In this document: in pieces, positions 7,876-15,189 of the stretch
How the letters are laid out: the number at the start of each line of letters is the position of its first letter
How positions within the stretch are numbered: position 1 is the first letter of the stretch
Origin: Nostoc sp. S13
Lineage (GTDB): Bacteria; Cyanobacteriota; Cyanobacteriia; Cyanobacteriales; Nostocaceae
Reading direction: 5' to 3'
DNA length: 34,267 nucleotides
Assembly: GCF_029379315.1 (NCBI RefSeq)
Contig: NZ_JAQYWQ010000079.1
Span: 1-34,267, forward strand
Made by a program: the position numbers and the translations under genes
Notes under the pieces: generated by a model
The model's database searches: none
What the model saw: the letters and a program-made list of their open reading frames with translations, nothing else
What the model was told of the DNA's origin: nothing

Positions 7876-8652
7876 ATGCCGCCATCTTTAACACTTTTCC
7901 ATAGTTTACTTCTGTTTAGTACCGCTTTCATTGCAGGCGGGTTAAACGCTGTAGCGGGTGGTGGAAGCTTTATCACCTTTCCAACTCTCATATTTACCGG
8001 TGTACCGCCGATCGCAGCTAATGCCACGAATAATACAGCTATATGGGTGGCGGCTCTAGCCAGTGCTGGAGCATATCGTCAAGATTTAGGCATCGAGCGG
8101 CGAGATTTTTTAGTTCTATGTGGTGTCAGTTTAGTTGGTGGGATGATTGGCTCCATAGCTTTGTTATATACATCGCCAGATGTATTTCAAAAGCTGATTC
8201 CCTATCTATTGCTGCTAGCAACCCTAGTGTTTACCTTTGGTGAACCTTTCAAAAAGTGGTTGCAGCGTCAAAGCCAGAATACATCACCGGAATCTGTACC
8301 CTTATTTAATTTGGTACTGGCTCAACTAGCGATCGCAATCTATGGCGGTTTCTTCGGCGCAGGTTTAGGGATTTTAATGCTGGCAACTCTAACATTTTTA
8401 GGCATCAAAAGTATTCACAAAATGAATGCTTTTAAGACATTTTTAGGGAGTTGTATCAATGGGATTGCGATCGTTCCATTTATTTTTGCAGGTGTGATTG
8501 CTTGGCATCAAGCTATTTTGATGGCAGTAGGTGGCTCTCTTGGTGGTTACTTAAGCGCCCATTATGCTCGTAAACTTGAACCCCACTTAATTCGGAAATT
8601 TGTGATGATTGTTGCTTTCAGTATGACTGCCTACTTTTTTATTCACGGTTAA
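7876..8652 (+). CDS. TauE/SafE-family sulfite/organosulfonate exporter (permease)
   Basis: A 258-residue membrane protein with about eight transmembrane segments in two homologous halves. The family signatures are FIAGGLNAVAGGGSFITFP followed by NATNNTAIW in the first half and YGGFFGAGLGILMLATLTFL in the second. Members move sulfite, sulfoacetate or related anions, usually outward. It follows the HAD gene by 9 bases and precedes the MFS gene by 27, forming a probable three-gene operon. Coming after the TauD-like and NtaA-like genes, it supports a sulfur theme for this region, but the two groups are separated by the repeat-rich gap 6437-7209, so co-regulation is not shown. Confidence 0.9.
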   Translation: MPPSLTLFHSLLLFSTAFIAGGLNAVAGGGSFITFPTLIFTGVPPIAANATNNTAIWVAALASAGAYRQDLGIERRDFLVLCGVSLVGGMIGSIALLYTSPDVFQKLIPYLLLLATLVFTFGEPFKKWLQRQSQNTSPESVPLFNLVLAQLAIAIYGGFFGAGLGILMLATLTFLGIKSIHKMNAFKTFLGSCINGIAIVPFIFAGVIAWHQAILMAVGGSLGGYLSAHYARKLEPHLIRKFVMIVAFSMTAYFFIHG

Positions 8653-8679
8653 GAACTGAGAACTACTCAGGGGTGATAT

Positions 8680-9933
8680 ATGGAAGCATCAAGAAAATCG
8701 CAGATTATGCTTCGTGCTTTTAGTTCCAGAAATTTTCGCCTGTACTACATAGGTCAGGCAATTTCTCTGATTGGTACGTCAATGACTCAAGTGGCTACTA
8801 GTTGGTTAGTATATCGCCTCACCGATTCCCCTTGGTTACTCGGTCTAGTGGGCTTTGCCAGCCAAATTCCCACGCTTGTGTTGATTCCTCTGGGTGGAAT
8901 CGTCGCCGATCGCTGGAATCGTCACCAAATTCTACTAGTTGCCCAAGTTCTAGGAATGTTTCAGTCTTTGGCTCTAACGTGGCTAGCTCTAAGCGATACG
9001 ATTAATATCGAGTACATTGCAATTCTTGGTGTGCTGCAAGGGATTATCAACGCCTTCGATATTCCGACTCGGCAGGCATTTGTTCCAGAAACGGTTGGTA
9101 AGGAAAATCTCGGTAATGCCTTTGCATTATACTCTTCCCTGGTAAGTGTGACGAGTATGCTTGGCCCTGCGATCGCAGGTTTGTTGATTGTGGCCGTGGG
9201 ATCGGGGCTTTGTTTTCTGCTCGATAGTATCAGTTACATCGCCGTAATTATTGCCCTTCTTGTAATGAACCTTGTCCCCAAAAAAGCCGTCATTTCCACA
9301 CGCAAACCTTTAGAAGAATTAAAAACTAGTTTTAACTATGCCTTTGGGTTTTTGCCAATTCGATCAGTCTTGATCGGTTCAGCTTTAGTCTGCTGCGTCT
9401 GGGGATTTTACTTAGCTTTGGGGCCGATTTTTGCCAAAGAGATTTTGCAGGGCGGCCCTAACACCTTCGGCTTCTTGATGACAGCTTCCAGTTTGGGAAC
9501 CTTAGCTGGTGGTATCTATTTAACTAAGCATAGCAATGTACTAGAGTCGGGTAAAATTCTAGCATTGGGCATAGGTTTTATGGGGGTAAGCTTGATTGTC
9601 TTTGCCCTATCCCACGTATTTTGGCTTTCGCTGCTCTCCTTGTTGGCGGCTGGTTTCGGCTTTATTTTGCAGATAATTGCCGGACGCACTCTGCTTCAGT
9701 TGTTGGTGAGCGATGAAAATCGTGGGCAAATTACAGGTCTTTACGTTATGGCATCTACAGGCGCAGTACCTATAGGCAACTTAATAGCTGGCGCACTAGC
9801 AAGTAAAATTGGTAGTAGCAATACTGTCATCCTTGGTGCAAGTATTTGTATTGCAGGCTCAATTTTCTTTATGCAGCAAATCTCCACCTTCCGCGATCTG
9901 GTTCGGTTGAATCTACGTACTGAAGGAGTTTAA
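8680..9933 (+). CDS. MFS transporter (EntS/DHA3-like exporter)
   Basis: A 417-residue major facilitator protein with about 12 transmembrane segments. FSSRNFRLYYIGQAISLIGT and MTQVATSWLVYRLTDSPWLL at the N-terminus, then GGIVADRWNRHQILL (the loop 2-3 motif A, GxxxDRxxR-like), are typical of the enterobactin-exporter/macrolide-efflux (DHA3) branch. FDIPTRQAFVPE is another conserved stretch of this branch. The ATG follows AGGGGTG with good spacing. It is a proton-driven exporter of a small molecule; the substrate is unknown. It lies 27 bases downstream of the TauE-like gene and is likely the last gene of that operon. Confidence 0.9.
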   Translation: MEASRKSQIMLRAFSSRNFRLYYIGQAISLIGTSMTQVATSWLVYRLTDSPWLLGLVGFASQIPTLVLIPLGGIVADRWNRHQILLVAQVLGMFQSLALTWLALSDTINIEYIAILGVLQGIINAFDIPTRQAFVPETVGKENLGNAFALYSSLVSVTSMLGPAIAGLLIVAVGSGLCFLLDSISYIAVIIALLVMNLVPKKAVISTRKPLEELKTSFNYAFGFLPIRSVLIGSALVCCVWGFYLALGPIFAKEILQGGPNTFGFLMTASSLGTLAGGIYLTKHSNVLESGKILALGIGFMGVSLIVFALSHVFWLSLLSLLAAGFGFILQIIAGRTLLQLLVSDENRGQITGLYVMASTGAVPIGNLIAGALASKIGSSNTVILGASICIAGSIFFMQQISTFRDLVRLNLRTEGV

Positions 9934-9940
9934 AAGAAAA

Positions 9941-10176
9941 TATGACTTACGCAAAATATCTCTGAAACTCTGATTTCCACCGTTCGCGCAGCGTCTCCCC
10001 TTGGGAGAAGTTCAGAGACGCTCGCGGACTCGCTTTGCGTGACGCTAACGGCGGAAGCCGCCGCTCCGACTTCTCTCCGTGTCGCGCCAGTTGCTACAAC
10101 GGGGGGAACCCCCGCAACGCACTGGCTTCTCAGCGCCTCTGCGGTTCGTGATTCCGTAACTCGTGCGTAAGTCCTA
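9941..10176. mobile_element. MITE-like element with GACTTACGCA termini
   Basis: TATGACTTACGCA (9941-9953) and TGCGTAAGTCCTA (10164-10176) are inverted repeats, 12 of 13 matching. The interior is a mosaic of palindromic blocks, including the GTCGCGCCAGTTGCT / CAACGCACTGGCTTCT pair shared with 1243-1350. There is no open frame. A TA dinucleotide flanks both ends but no longer target duplication is clear. A lone related half (GGACTTGCGTAAAA) occurs just after the tauD-like gene near 2383. This fills the gap between the MFS gene and the next gene. Confidence 0.6.
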
Positions 10177-10243
10177 GAAAAATAGCTCTGACTATTTGAA
10201 AGAGTCCATCATCTAGCCATAACACTAAAAATTGGTAACAACA

Positions 10244-10630
10244 ATGACTACTATAAATGACCTTACTGTTGTAACTGAAGTAACTGATTTGTACCTTAAG
10301 TATGAAGAAGCCCTTTCTAATAACAATTTGGAGGTGATGGATAGCTTGTTTTGGGATGCGCCCGAAGTAGTGCGGTTCGGAATTACAGAAAACCTCTATG
10401 GTGGCGATGAAGTTCGTAACTTTCGTCAGAATCGGCCAAACCCAAAAATAGAGCGAGAAATCTCGAATCTCAAGGTTGTAACCTTTGGAAAAGATGCAGC
10501 AACAGTGACTTTAGAGTTTCGCCGCAATATTAATGGTGTAGAACGTTTCGGGCGACAAAGCCAGACTTGGTACAGGTTTACTGAAGGATGGAAAGTTGTT
10601 TCAGCCCATGTTTCATTATTGCCAGTGTGA
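10244..10630 (+). CDS. NTF2-like (SnoaL/HpxZ-type) small protein
   Basis: A 128-residue protein with the cone-shaped NTF2 fold. The helix LYLKYEEALSNNNLEVMDSLFW is followed by FGITENLYGGDEVRNFRQNR and the strand series ATVTLEFRR ... GRQSQTWYRFTEGWKVVSAHVS. This pattern matches the AtzH-like/oxalurate catabolism HpxZ group, which often accompanies amidases or purine-derived catabolic enzymes; no such partner is adjacent here. An in-frame TTG at 10232 would add MVTT; the ATG at 10244 is the simpler choice. The gene stands between a MITE-like element and decayed genes, so an original neighbour may have been lost. Biochemical role unknown. Confidence 0.75.
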   Translation: MTTINDLTVVTEVTDLYLKYEEALSNNNLEVMDSLFWDAPEVVRFGITENLYGGDEVRNFRQNRPNPKIEREISNLKVVTFGKDAATVTLEFRRNINGVERFGRQSQTWYRFTEGWKVVSAHVSLLPV

Positions 10631-10640
10631 GTTTTAAAAC

Positions 10641-10690
10641 TATGACTAGCATTACCGAAATTGCCCCAGATATCTATCGCATTTCAACCT
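10641..10690 (+). pseudogene. N-terminal remnant of an MBL-fold metallohydrolase
   Basis: The first 17 codons (MTSITEIAPDIYRISTY) match the start of cyanobacterial MBL-fold hydrolases. The frame then enters the MITE-like element at 10690 and stops at 10704-10706. The metal-binding HxHxDH motif and all the rest are missing. Confidence 0.6.
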
Positions 10691-10794
10691 ATAGGACTCA
10701 TATTTGATTTTTGAACAAATAAGCTGCCTAGAAACTTGACATACAGAGCTTTCCTTCTCAGTATACTGAGCAAGATTCAAGTAGGATTCCTATA
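10690..10794. mobile_element. ~105-bp MITE-like element (TATAGGA family)
   Basis: The left end TATAGGACTCATATTTGA and right end TTCAAGTAGGATTCCTATA are inverted repeats with few mismatches. The interior contains AACAAATAAG, also found inside the element at 23568-23675. The window's first 61 bases look like another right end. It separates the MBL remnant from the decayed histidine phosphatase. No clear target duplication. Confidence 0.6.
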
Positions 10795-10795
10795 T

Positions 10796-11151
10796 AACCA
10801 GGAATTTGATAAATCAGTTGAAGTTATGGAAGGATTACATGAACATAATTGTAGTAATCTTAGTTTTGTAGAAGAAAAAAGTTTATTGAAACTTTAGTTG
10901 CTTTTTTCGCCAAGCCAGATGAATTAGTGATGGGACTAGAAACAGCAACACAAGCTTATCAACGTTTCCAGCAAGCTGTAGAAAATATTATTGCTAAAAC
11001 CCCAAATGGTAATGTGATGATTGTGACGCACGGCACTGTTATGACGCTATTTCTTGTTGCTTGTACTGGCAAAAAACCATTTCATTTCTGGCAACAACTT
11101 GAGCATCCGATGGCTAGAGTACTACCTTTACCAGATTTAAAATCATTATAA
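10796..11151 (+). pseudogene. Decayed histidine phosphatase (phosphoglycerate mutase-like) gene
   Basis: The first part reads NQEFDKSVEVMEGLHEHN and so on in one frame (10796 to a TAG near 10896). The rest continues in another frame as ETLVAFFAKPDELVMGLETA, then VMIVTHGTVMTLFLVACTGK and a stop at 11151. Joined, these form the middle and C-terminal part of a histidine phosphatase, including the second catalytic His in VTHGT. The N-terminal RHGxT nucleophile motif is absent, cut off at the MITE-like element. A 5' truncation plus a frameshift make it very likely inactive. A short reading frame from 10927 covers only the tail and is not an intact gene. Confidence 0.75.
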
Positions 11152-11189
11152 ATAATTACTTTAAAAAGTAGATAAATAGAGGTTTAAAT

Positions 11190-11753
11190 ATGGTACATTT
11201 ATTTGATTGGATTGTATTAAAATCTAGACATGTAGTAAAAGATAGATGGATTTCAGTACGGTCTGATATTTGCCAAATGCCCAACGGAACAATAGTTGCT
11301 CCCTATTATGTTCTTGAATATCCAACGTGGGTAAATATTGTAGCTTTAACCAAAAATCAGGAAGTTATTTTAGTAAAGCAATATCGCCACGGTCTGAAAA
11401 AAACAATTCTAGAATTGCCTAGCGGTACTGTAGAGGCTGAAGATGTTTTACCAGTGGAAGCTGCAAAACGCGAATTATTGGAAGAGACTGGTTACACTAG
11501 TAATAATTTTATTGAAACTGGTATATTATCACCAAACCCAGCTAATCATACCAATTTAACCCATTGTTTTTTAGCAACAGATGTAGAACGTGTATCTGAT
11601 TTAAAGTTAGACATTACAGAACAAATTGATGTAGTTTTATTACCCATAGAAAAGGTAATTGAAGGTATTGATAATGGTATATTGCTGCAAACATTACATA
11701 TTAGTTCATTATTCTTTGCTCTAAAAAAACTTGGTAAAGTGCAATTTTATTAG
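11190..11753 (+). CDS. Nudix hydrolase (ADP-ribose pyrophosphatase-like)
   Basis: A 187-residue protein. The Nudix box is recognisable as GTVEAEDVLPVEAAKRELLEETGY split by a two-residue insertion (Val-Leu) between the first Glu and the REL; the core RELLEETGY that binds the metal is intact. The preceding WVNIVALTKNQEVILVKQYRHG and ELPSGTVE match the ADP-ribose/nucleoside-diphosphate-sugar subgroup. It would hydrolyse an X-linked nucleoside diphosphate in the cytosol. The ATG follows GAGGTTTAAAT, an acceptable ribosome site. If active on ADP-ribose it could bear on NAD turnover, but it is not close to the TIR genes. Confidence 0.87.
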   Translation: MVHLFDWIVLKSRHVVKDRWISVRSDICQMPNGTIVAPYYVLEYPTWVNIVALTKNQEVILVKQYRHGLKKTILELPSGTVEAEDVLPVEAAKRELLEETGYTSNNFIETGILSPNPANHTNLTHCFLATDVERVSDLKLDITEQIDVVLLPIEKVIEGIDNGILLQTLHISSLFFALKKLGKVQFY

Positions 11754-11807
11754 TCATCTAGCTATAGTTGCCTTTTTCAATAACCATCATGAAAGGATAA
11801 AAGATAT

Positions 11808-11882
11808 ATGACTGTAACAATTTCATTTAATCGCGCTATAAACACTGAAGTGCTTACTACATACCAGGCAAAGATAAACTAG
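11808..11882 (+). CDS. Small ORF, 24 residues, unknown
   Basis: ATG at 11808 has AAAGGA about 8 bases upstream and encodes MTVTISFNRAINTEVLTTYQ plus four residues before a TAG. I recognise no family. It may be a remnant of a longer gene, a leader peptide for the acetyltransferase 25 bases downstream, or chance. Confidence 0.25.
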   Translation: MTVTISFNRAINTEVLTTYQAKIN

Positions 11883-11907
11883 ACAATGGCTAAAGGAGGA
11901 TTTACCA

Positions 11908-12447
11908 ATGATATTGGAAACCCAACGCCTATTATTGCGGGAAATGACGCTTTCTGACCTCGACGCGCTACTGCTTGTCCTGGGCGATACAGAGTCGATG
12001 CGCTACTACCCAAAGCCGTTTGACCGCGAAATGGTGCAAAAGTGGATTGACCGGCAGCGCCGCAACTATGCACAGCACGGCTTCGGGTTGTGGGCGATGG
12101 TTCTCAAGGCAACCGGCGAGGTAATCGGTGACTGTGGATTGGTTTGGCAGGAGGTAGAGGGACACCAAGAACTCGAAATTGGTTATCATGTCCGCCGTGA
12201 CCAACAAATGCAAGGTTACGCAACTGAAGCCGCATTTGCTTGCCAGGAGTATGCTTTTAACGTGCTGGATAAGGCTCGCATCATTTCCCTGATTCGCCCT
12301 GAAAACATCCGCTCTCGGCGTGTAGCTGAGAAGAACGGCCTCAAAATCGTTCAGGAGACACTCTGGCGCGACATACCGCACTATATATATGCTGTGCAGC
12401 GCTCAGAAAGTGAACTTTTTACAACAAGCAATTTCTCAGAAGCATAG
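11908..12447 (+). CDS. GNAT N-acetyltransferase, RimJ/RimL-like
   Basis: A 179-residue acetyl-CoA-dependent acetyltransferase (Acetyltransf_3 type). It opens with METQRLLLRE-like ILETQRLLLREMTLSDLDAL. The acetyl-CoA pyrophosphate loop is in RRDQQMQGYATEAA (Q-x-x-G-Y/A), and RSRRVAEKNGL is the usual C-terminal helix. The ribosome site AAAGGAGG, 8 bases before the ATG, is near-perfect. Members acetylate ribosomal proteins, small molecules or antibiotics; the substrate is unknown. The first half of the gene is noticeably richer in G+C (for example GACCTCGACGCGCTACTG) than the A/T-rich genes around it, which may indicate recent acquisition. Confidence 0.87.
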   Translation: MILETQRLLLREMTLSDLDALLLVLGDTESMRYYPKPFDREMVQKWIDRQRRNYAQHGFGLWAMVLKATGEVIGDCGLVWQEVEGHQELEIGYHVRRDQQMQGYATEAAFACQEYAFNVLDKARIISLIRPENIRSRRVAEKNGLKIVQETLWRDIPHYIYAVQRSESELFTTSNFSEA

Positions 12448-12476
12448 AAGTCAAAATTCAAGGCCTAGTCGAGGTT

Positions 12477-13547
12477 TTAGACCCTCTCTTCCCCACTCTC
12501 TAACAAATAAATCAACGCCTCCACTAAAGCCTGATTTTGTTCATTAGTACCAACAGTAATGCGTAATTTATTATTTAGTCCAGGCTGCTTGAAGTAGCGG
12601 ATTAAAATTCCCCGTTCCTTGAGTTTTTGATATAAATATTCTGCGTTTACTTCTCTTGGCTGCGCCAACAAAAAGTTAGCTTGAGAATCCCAAATATGAA
12701 AACCTAATTGTTTTAACTCTGTTGCTAACTTAGTCCGTGATGCCTTAATCTTTGTTACACAAGCATTTTTATAAGCTTGATCGGTAATAGCAGCCGTGCC
12801 AACTGCACAAGCGATCGCATCAATGTTATAGCTATCTTTCACCTTAAACAATCCCTGCAACAGTTTGGGATTCGCCACCGCAAACCCCAGCCGCAATCCC
12901 GCCAATGAGTACCCTTTAGAAAGTGTGCGAATTACGATGACGTTTTCGTAATCCTTTACCAAAGCCAATGCATTCTCTTCGGTAAAATCGACATATGCTT
13001 CATCAATAACTAAAACTCCAGATAACTGGCTGGCTAATTTTCGCAGATCATTTGTTGCTACCACATGCCCCGATGGACTATTAGGCGACGCAATGAATGT
13101 GACAGAACCATCGACAGCAACCAGTTCTTCCAAAGGTAAACTGTAGTCCTCGCTGTAGGGAATCTCAATAATTTCCGCACCTTGCATTTCTGTTAATGTG
13201 CGATATAGCACGTAAGTTGGCATTGGATAAACTACCTTCTTTCCAGGTTCTACACAGGCTCGAATTACTACACTCAACAATTCGTCACTGCCATTCCCGA
13301 CAATTATCCAATCCCTAGGAACTCCTAAAACTTTACTTGCGGCTTCCCGGAACTCTCCCCCGAAAGGTTCTGGATATCGCCGCAACCACTCGCCATCGAT
13401 ATTTTGTAGTACAGCCAGTGCCGTAGGGGAAGGAGGATAGGGGTTTTCGTTACTGTTGAGTTTAATAATCTGTGTACCGCGTTGGGGCTGCTCACCGTGA
13501 ATGTAGCTAGCCATTGCATTAACATTGGAGCGAAAGTAGTTGTTCAT
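12477..13547 (-). CDS. hisC: Histidinol-phosphate aminotransferase
   Basis: A 356-residue class I/II PLP aminotransferase of the HisC type, which converts imidazole-acetol phosphate and glutamate to histidinol phosphate in histidine synthesis. LNSNENPYPPSP near residues 30-41 is the HisC N-terminal signature. Asp182 and Tyr185 (IDEAYVDF) contact the cofactor, Lys211 in TLSKGYSLAGLRLG is the Schiff-base lysine, and the C-terminal LRITVGTNEQNQ matches the family. I prefer the start at 13547 (MNNYFRSNVNAM) over 13565. Bacteria often carry two HisC-like genes, so a role in aromatic amino-acid transamination is also possible. The upstream region holds an STRR array rather than an obvious promoter. 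Confidence 0.92.
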   Translation of the reverse strand: MNNYFRSNVNAMASYIHGEQPQRGTQIIKLNSNENPYPPSPTALAVLQNIDGEWLRRYPEPFGGEFREAASKVLGVPRDWIIVGNGSDELLSVVIRACVEPGKKVVYPMPTYVLYRTLTEMQGAEIIEIPYSEDYSLPLEELVAVDGSVTFIASPNSPSGHVVATNDLRKLASQLSGVLVIDEAYVDFTEENALALVKDYENVIVIRTLSKGYSLAGLRLGFAVANPKLLQGLFKVKDSYNIDAIACAVGTAAITDQAYKNACVTKIKASRTKLATELKQLGFHIWDSQANFLLAQPREVNAEYLYQKLKERGILIRYFKQPGLNNKLRITVGTNEQNQALVEALIYLLESGEERV

Positions 13548-13589
13548 AGGGCATGGAAAAAACAAATTTTTACAAGTCAGAAGTTAGAA

Positions 13590-13645
13590 GTTAGGAGTTA
13601 GGAGTTAGGAGTTAGGAGTTAGGAGTTAGGAGTTAGGAGTTAGGA
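13590..13645. repeat. STRR: eight GTTAGGA heptamers
   Basis: Eight perfect copies of GTTAGGA preceded by one degenerate copy (GTTAGAA, 13583-13589). It lies in the divergent gap between hisC and the rluE-like gene, within 45 bases of the hisC start codon. Copy number is likely unstable. Confidence 0.95.
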
Positions 13646-13761
13646 GTTGACTAGGCATTCAATCTTTTTTATTTTTATATGATGCCTAAATCCTTGCATA
13701 ATTTTGCCCAGCAAGCACTCGTTAGCCCCTATGGAAAGAAGCGAGAAGTAGGAGAATAACA

Positions 13762-13803
13762 ATGCCCAATGCCCCATGCCCAATGCCCCATGCCCCATGC
13801 CAA
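13762..13803 (+). repeat. STRR of ATGCCC(A/C) heptamers overlapping the rluE-like start
   Basis: ATG trinucleotides recur every 7 bases at 13762, 13769, 13776, 13783, 13790 and 13797 in units ATGCCCA, ATGCCCC and a last ATGCCAA. The ribosome site AGGAG (13750-13754) sits correctly for the first ATG, but that ATG is out of frame with the gene. Only 13776 and 13797 are in frame. Confidence 0.85.
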
Positions 13804-14420
13804 ACCATTACCGATATATTATTTTTTACAAACCCTATGGCGTTCTCAGCCAATTTACAAAAGATGCTGCCACACATAGCACCTTGAAAGATTATATTAA
13901 TGTACCTGATGTGTATCCTGTGGGACGCTTAGACTGGGATAGTGAAGGGTTGCTGTTATTAACGAACGATGGGCAATTACAACATCGTCTCGCCCATCCG
14001 CGTTTTGGTCATAAACGTACTTATTGGGTACAGATAGAGCGAATTCCAGATGCAGATGCGATAAAAAGGTTGCAAACAGGGGTGGAAATTCAAGACTACC
14101 GCACTCAACCAGCAGAAGTTAGGCTATTACCAACAGAGCCACAGCTACCTGAACGCACCCCGCCGATTAGATTTCGCAAAAATGTACCGACAGCTTGGCT
14201 GGAAATGACCTTGACAGAGGGAAAAAACCGCCAAGTACGGCGGATGACTGCGGCTGTAGGGTTTCCGACTTTACGGCTGGTCAGGGTCAGCATAGCCCAC
14301 CTACAATTAGATGACTTGCAATTGGGTCAATGGCGCGACCTCACCACATCTGAACTCCAATTTATGCATCATAATTTCAATAAATCGAAAAGTTTTCCTC
14401 CAAAGGGGAATGCTCTCTAA
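13797..14420 (+). CDS. RluE/RsuA-family rRNA pseudouridine synthase
   Basis: A 207-residue enzyme that would isomerise a specific uridine in rRNA. The catalytic motif is VGRLDWDSEGLLLLTNDG (Asp after GRL). IIFYKPYGVLSQFT at the N-terminus, TYWVQIERIPD in the middle and TEGKNRQVRRMTAAVGFPTLRLVR near the C-terminus are all standard. There is no S4 RNA-binding domain, and the length fits the RluE subgroup (23S rRNA, positions near 2457 in E. coli numbering). I place the start at 13797 (MPNHYRYIIF) because upstream codons are pure heptamer repeat; 13776 is in frame and would add MPNAPCP. The start region has translational features discussed under findings. Confidence 0.88.
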   Translation: MPNHYRYIIFYKPYGVLSQFTKDAATHSTLKDYINVPDVYPVGRLDWDSEGLLLLTNDGQLQHRLAHPRFGHKRTYWVQIERIPDADAIKRLQTGVEIQDYRTQPAEVRLLPTEPQLPERTPPIRFRKNVPTAWLEMTLTEGKNRQVRRMTAAVGFPTLRLVRVSIAHLQLDDLQLGQWRDLTTSELQFMHHNFNKSKSFPPKGNAL

Positions 14421-14463
14421 CAGGAATTATTAAAGATTTACACAAAAGGAAATAATCTAGATT

Positions 14464-15189
14464 ATGTTACTCAGTCGTAGCGACCTCGAAGCCGGAAATG
14501 AACAGACGAGACTCTTAGAGGCATCACACTCTGGAATCAAGCTAACTACCCTGAGTGAAGATGAGTTACAGCGATCGCTCGATGATACATTACAACACCA
14601 ACCACCAAATTCTGATATCTGGATATTTGCCTACGGTTCCCTGATTTGGAATCCCTTAATCACATACGTCGAGCGCCGTGCTGGCATCATTTATGGTTGG
14701 CATCGGTGCTTTTGTACATGGATGATCCTTGGTCGCGGCACTCCAGAGAATCCCGGATTACTCTTAGGACTTGATCGGGGCGGTAGTTGTCGTGGGATTA
14801 TTTATCGAATTGCTGCTGCTGATGTAGCATCCGAATTACTGCTGATTTGGCGACGGGAGATGGTGGCTGGTGTCTACGTTGCTCGTTGGGTAAAAGTGTT
14901 TGATGGTACGGAAGAATTCAAAGCGATCGCCTTTGTTGCCAATCGCCAACATCCCAGGTACGCTGATCAGATATCATTAACAACCACTGTTAATAGTATT
15001 GCCACCGCATCGGGAAAATTGGGTTCCTGCGCTGATTATCTGATGAAAACTGTCGATGGATTAATCGCAGAAGGCATTAAAGAGAGAAAATTGCTGTTAT
15101 TACGGAAACAAGTGCTGGCAAAACAACAAGCGCTTTTAGTTAATAGCGATCGCTCTACTTTACCACCTATTTACGGGCAACAGCCATGA
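14464..15189 (+). CDS. ChaC-like gamma-glutamylcyclotransferase
   Basis: A 241-residue protein of the glutathione-specific gamma-glutamylcyclotransferase (ChaC) family, which cleaves glutathione to 5-oxoproline and Cys-Gly in the cytosol. IFAYGSLIWNP contains the YGSL substrate-binding loop, followed by the aromatic GWHRCFC stretch and LLLGLDRGGSCRGIIYRI. The Glu in WRREMVAGVY is at the position of the catalytic acid. The extra ~50 residues at the N-terminus are poorly conserved, so the true start could be later. It follows the rluE-like gene by 43 bases and overlaps the convergent methyltransferase gene by 23 bases at the 3' ends. Confidence 0.87.
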   Translation: MLLSRSDLEAGNEQTRLLEASHSGIKLTTLSEDELQRSLDDTLQHQPPNSDIWIFAYGSLIWNPLITYVERRAGIIYGWHRCFCTWMILGRGTPENPGLLLGLDRGGSCRGIIYRIAAADVASELLLIWRREMVAGVYVARWVKVFDGTEEFKAIAFVANRQHPRYADQISLTTTVNSIATASGKLGSCADYLMKTVDGLIAEGIKERKLLLLRKQVLAKQQALLVNSDRSTLPPIYGQQP

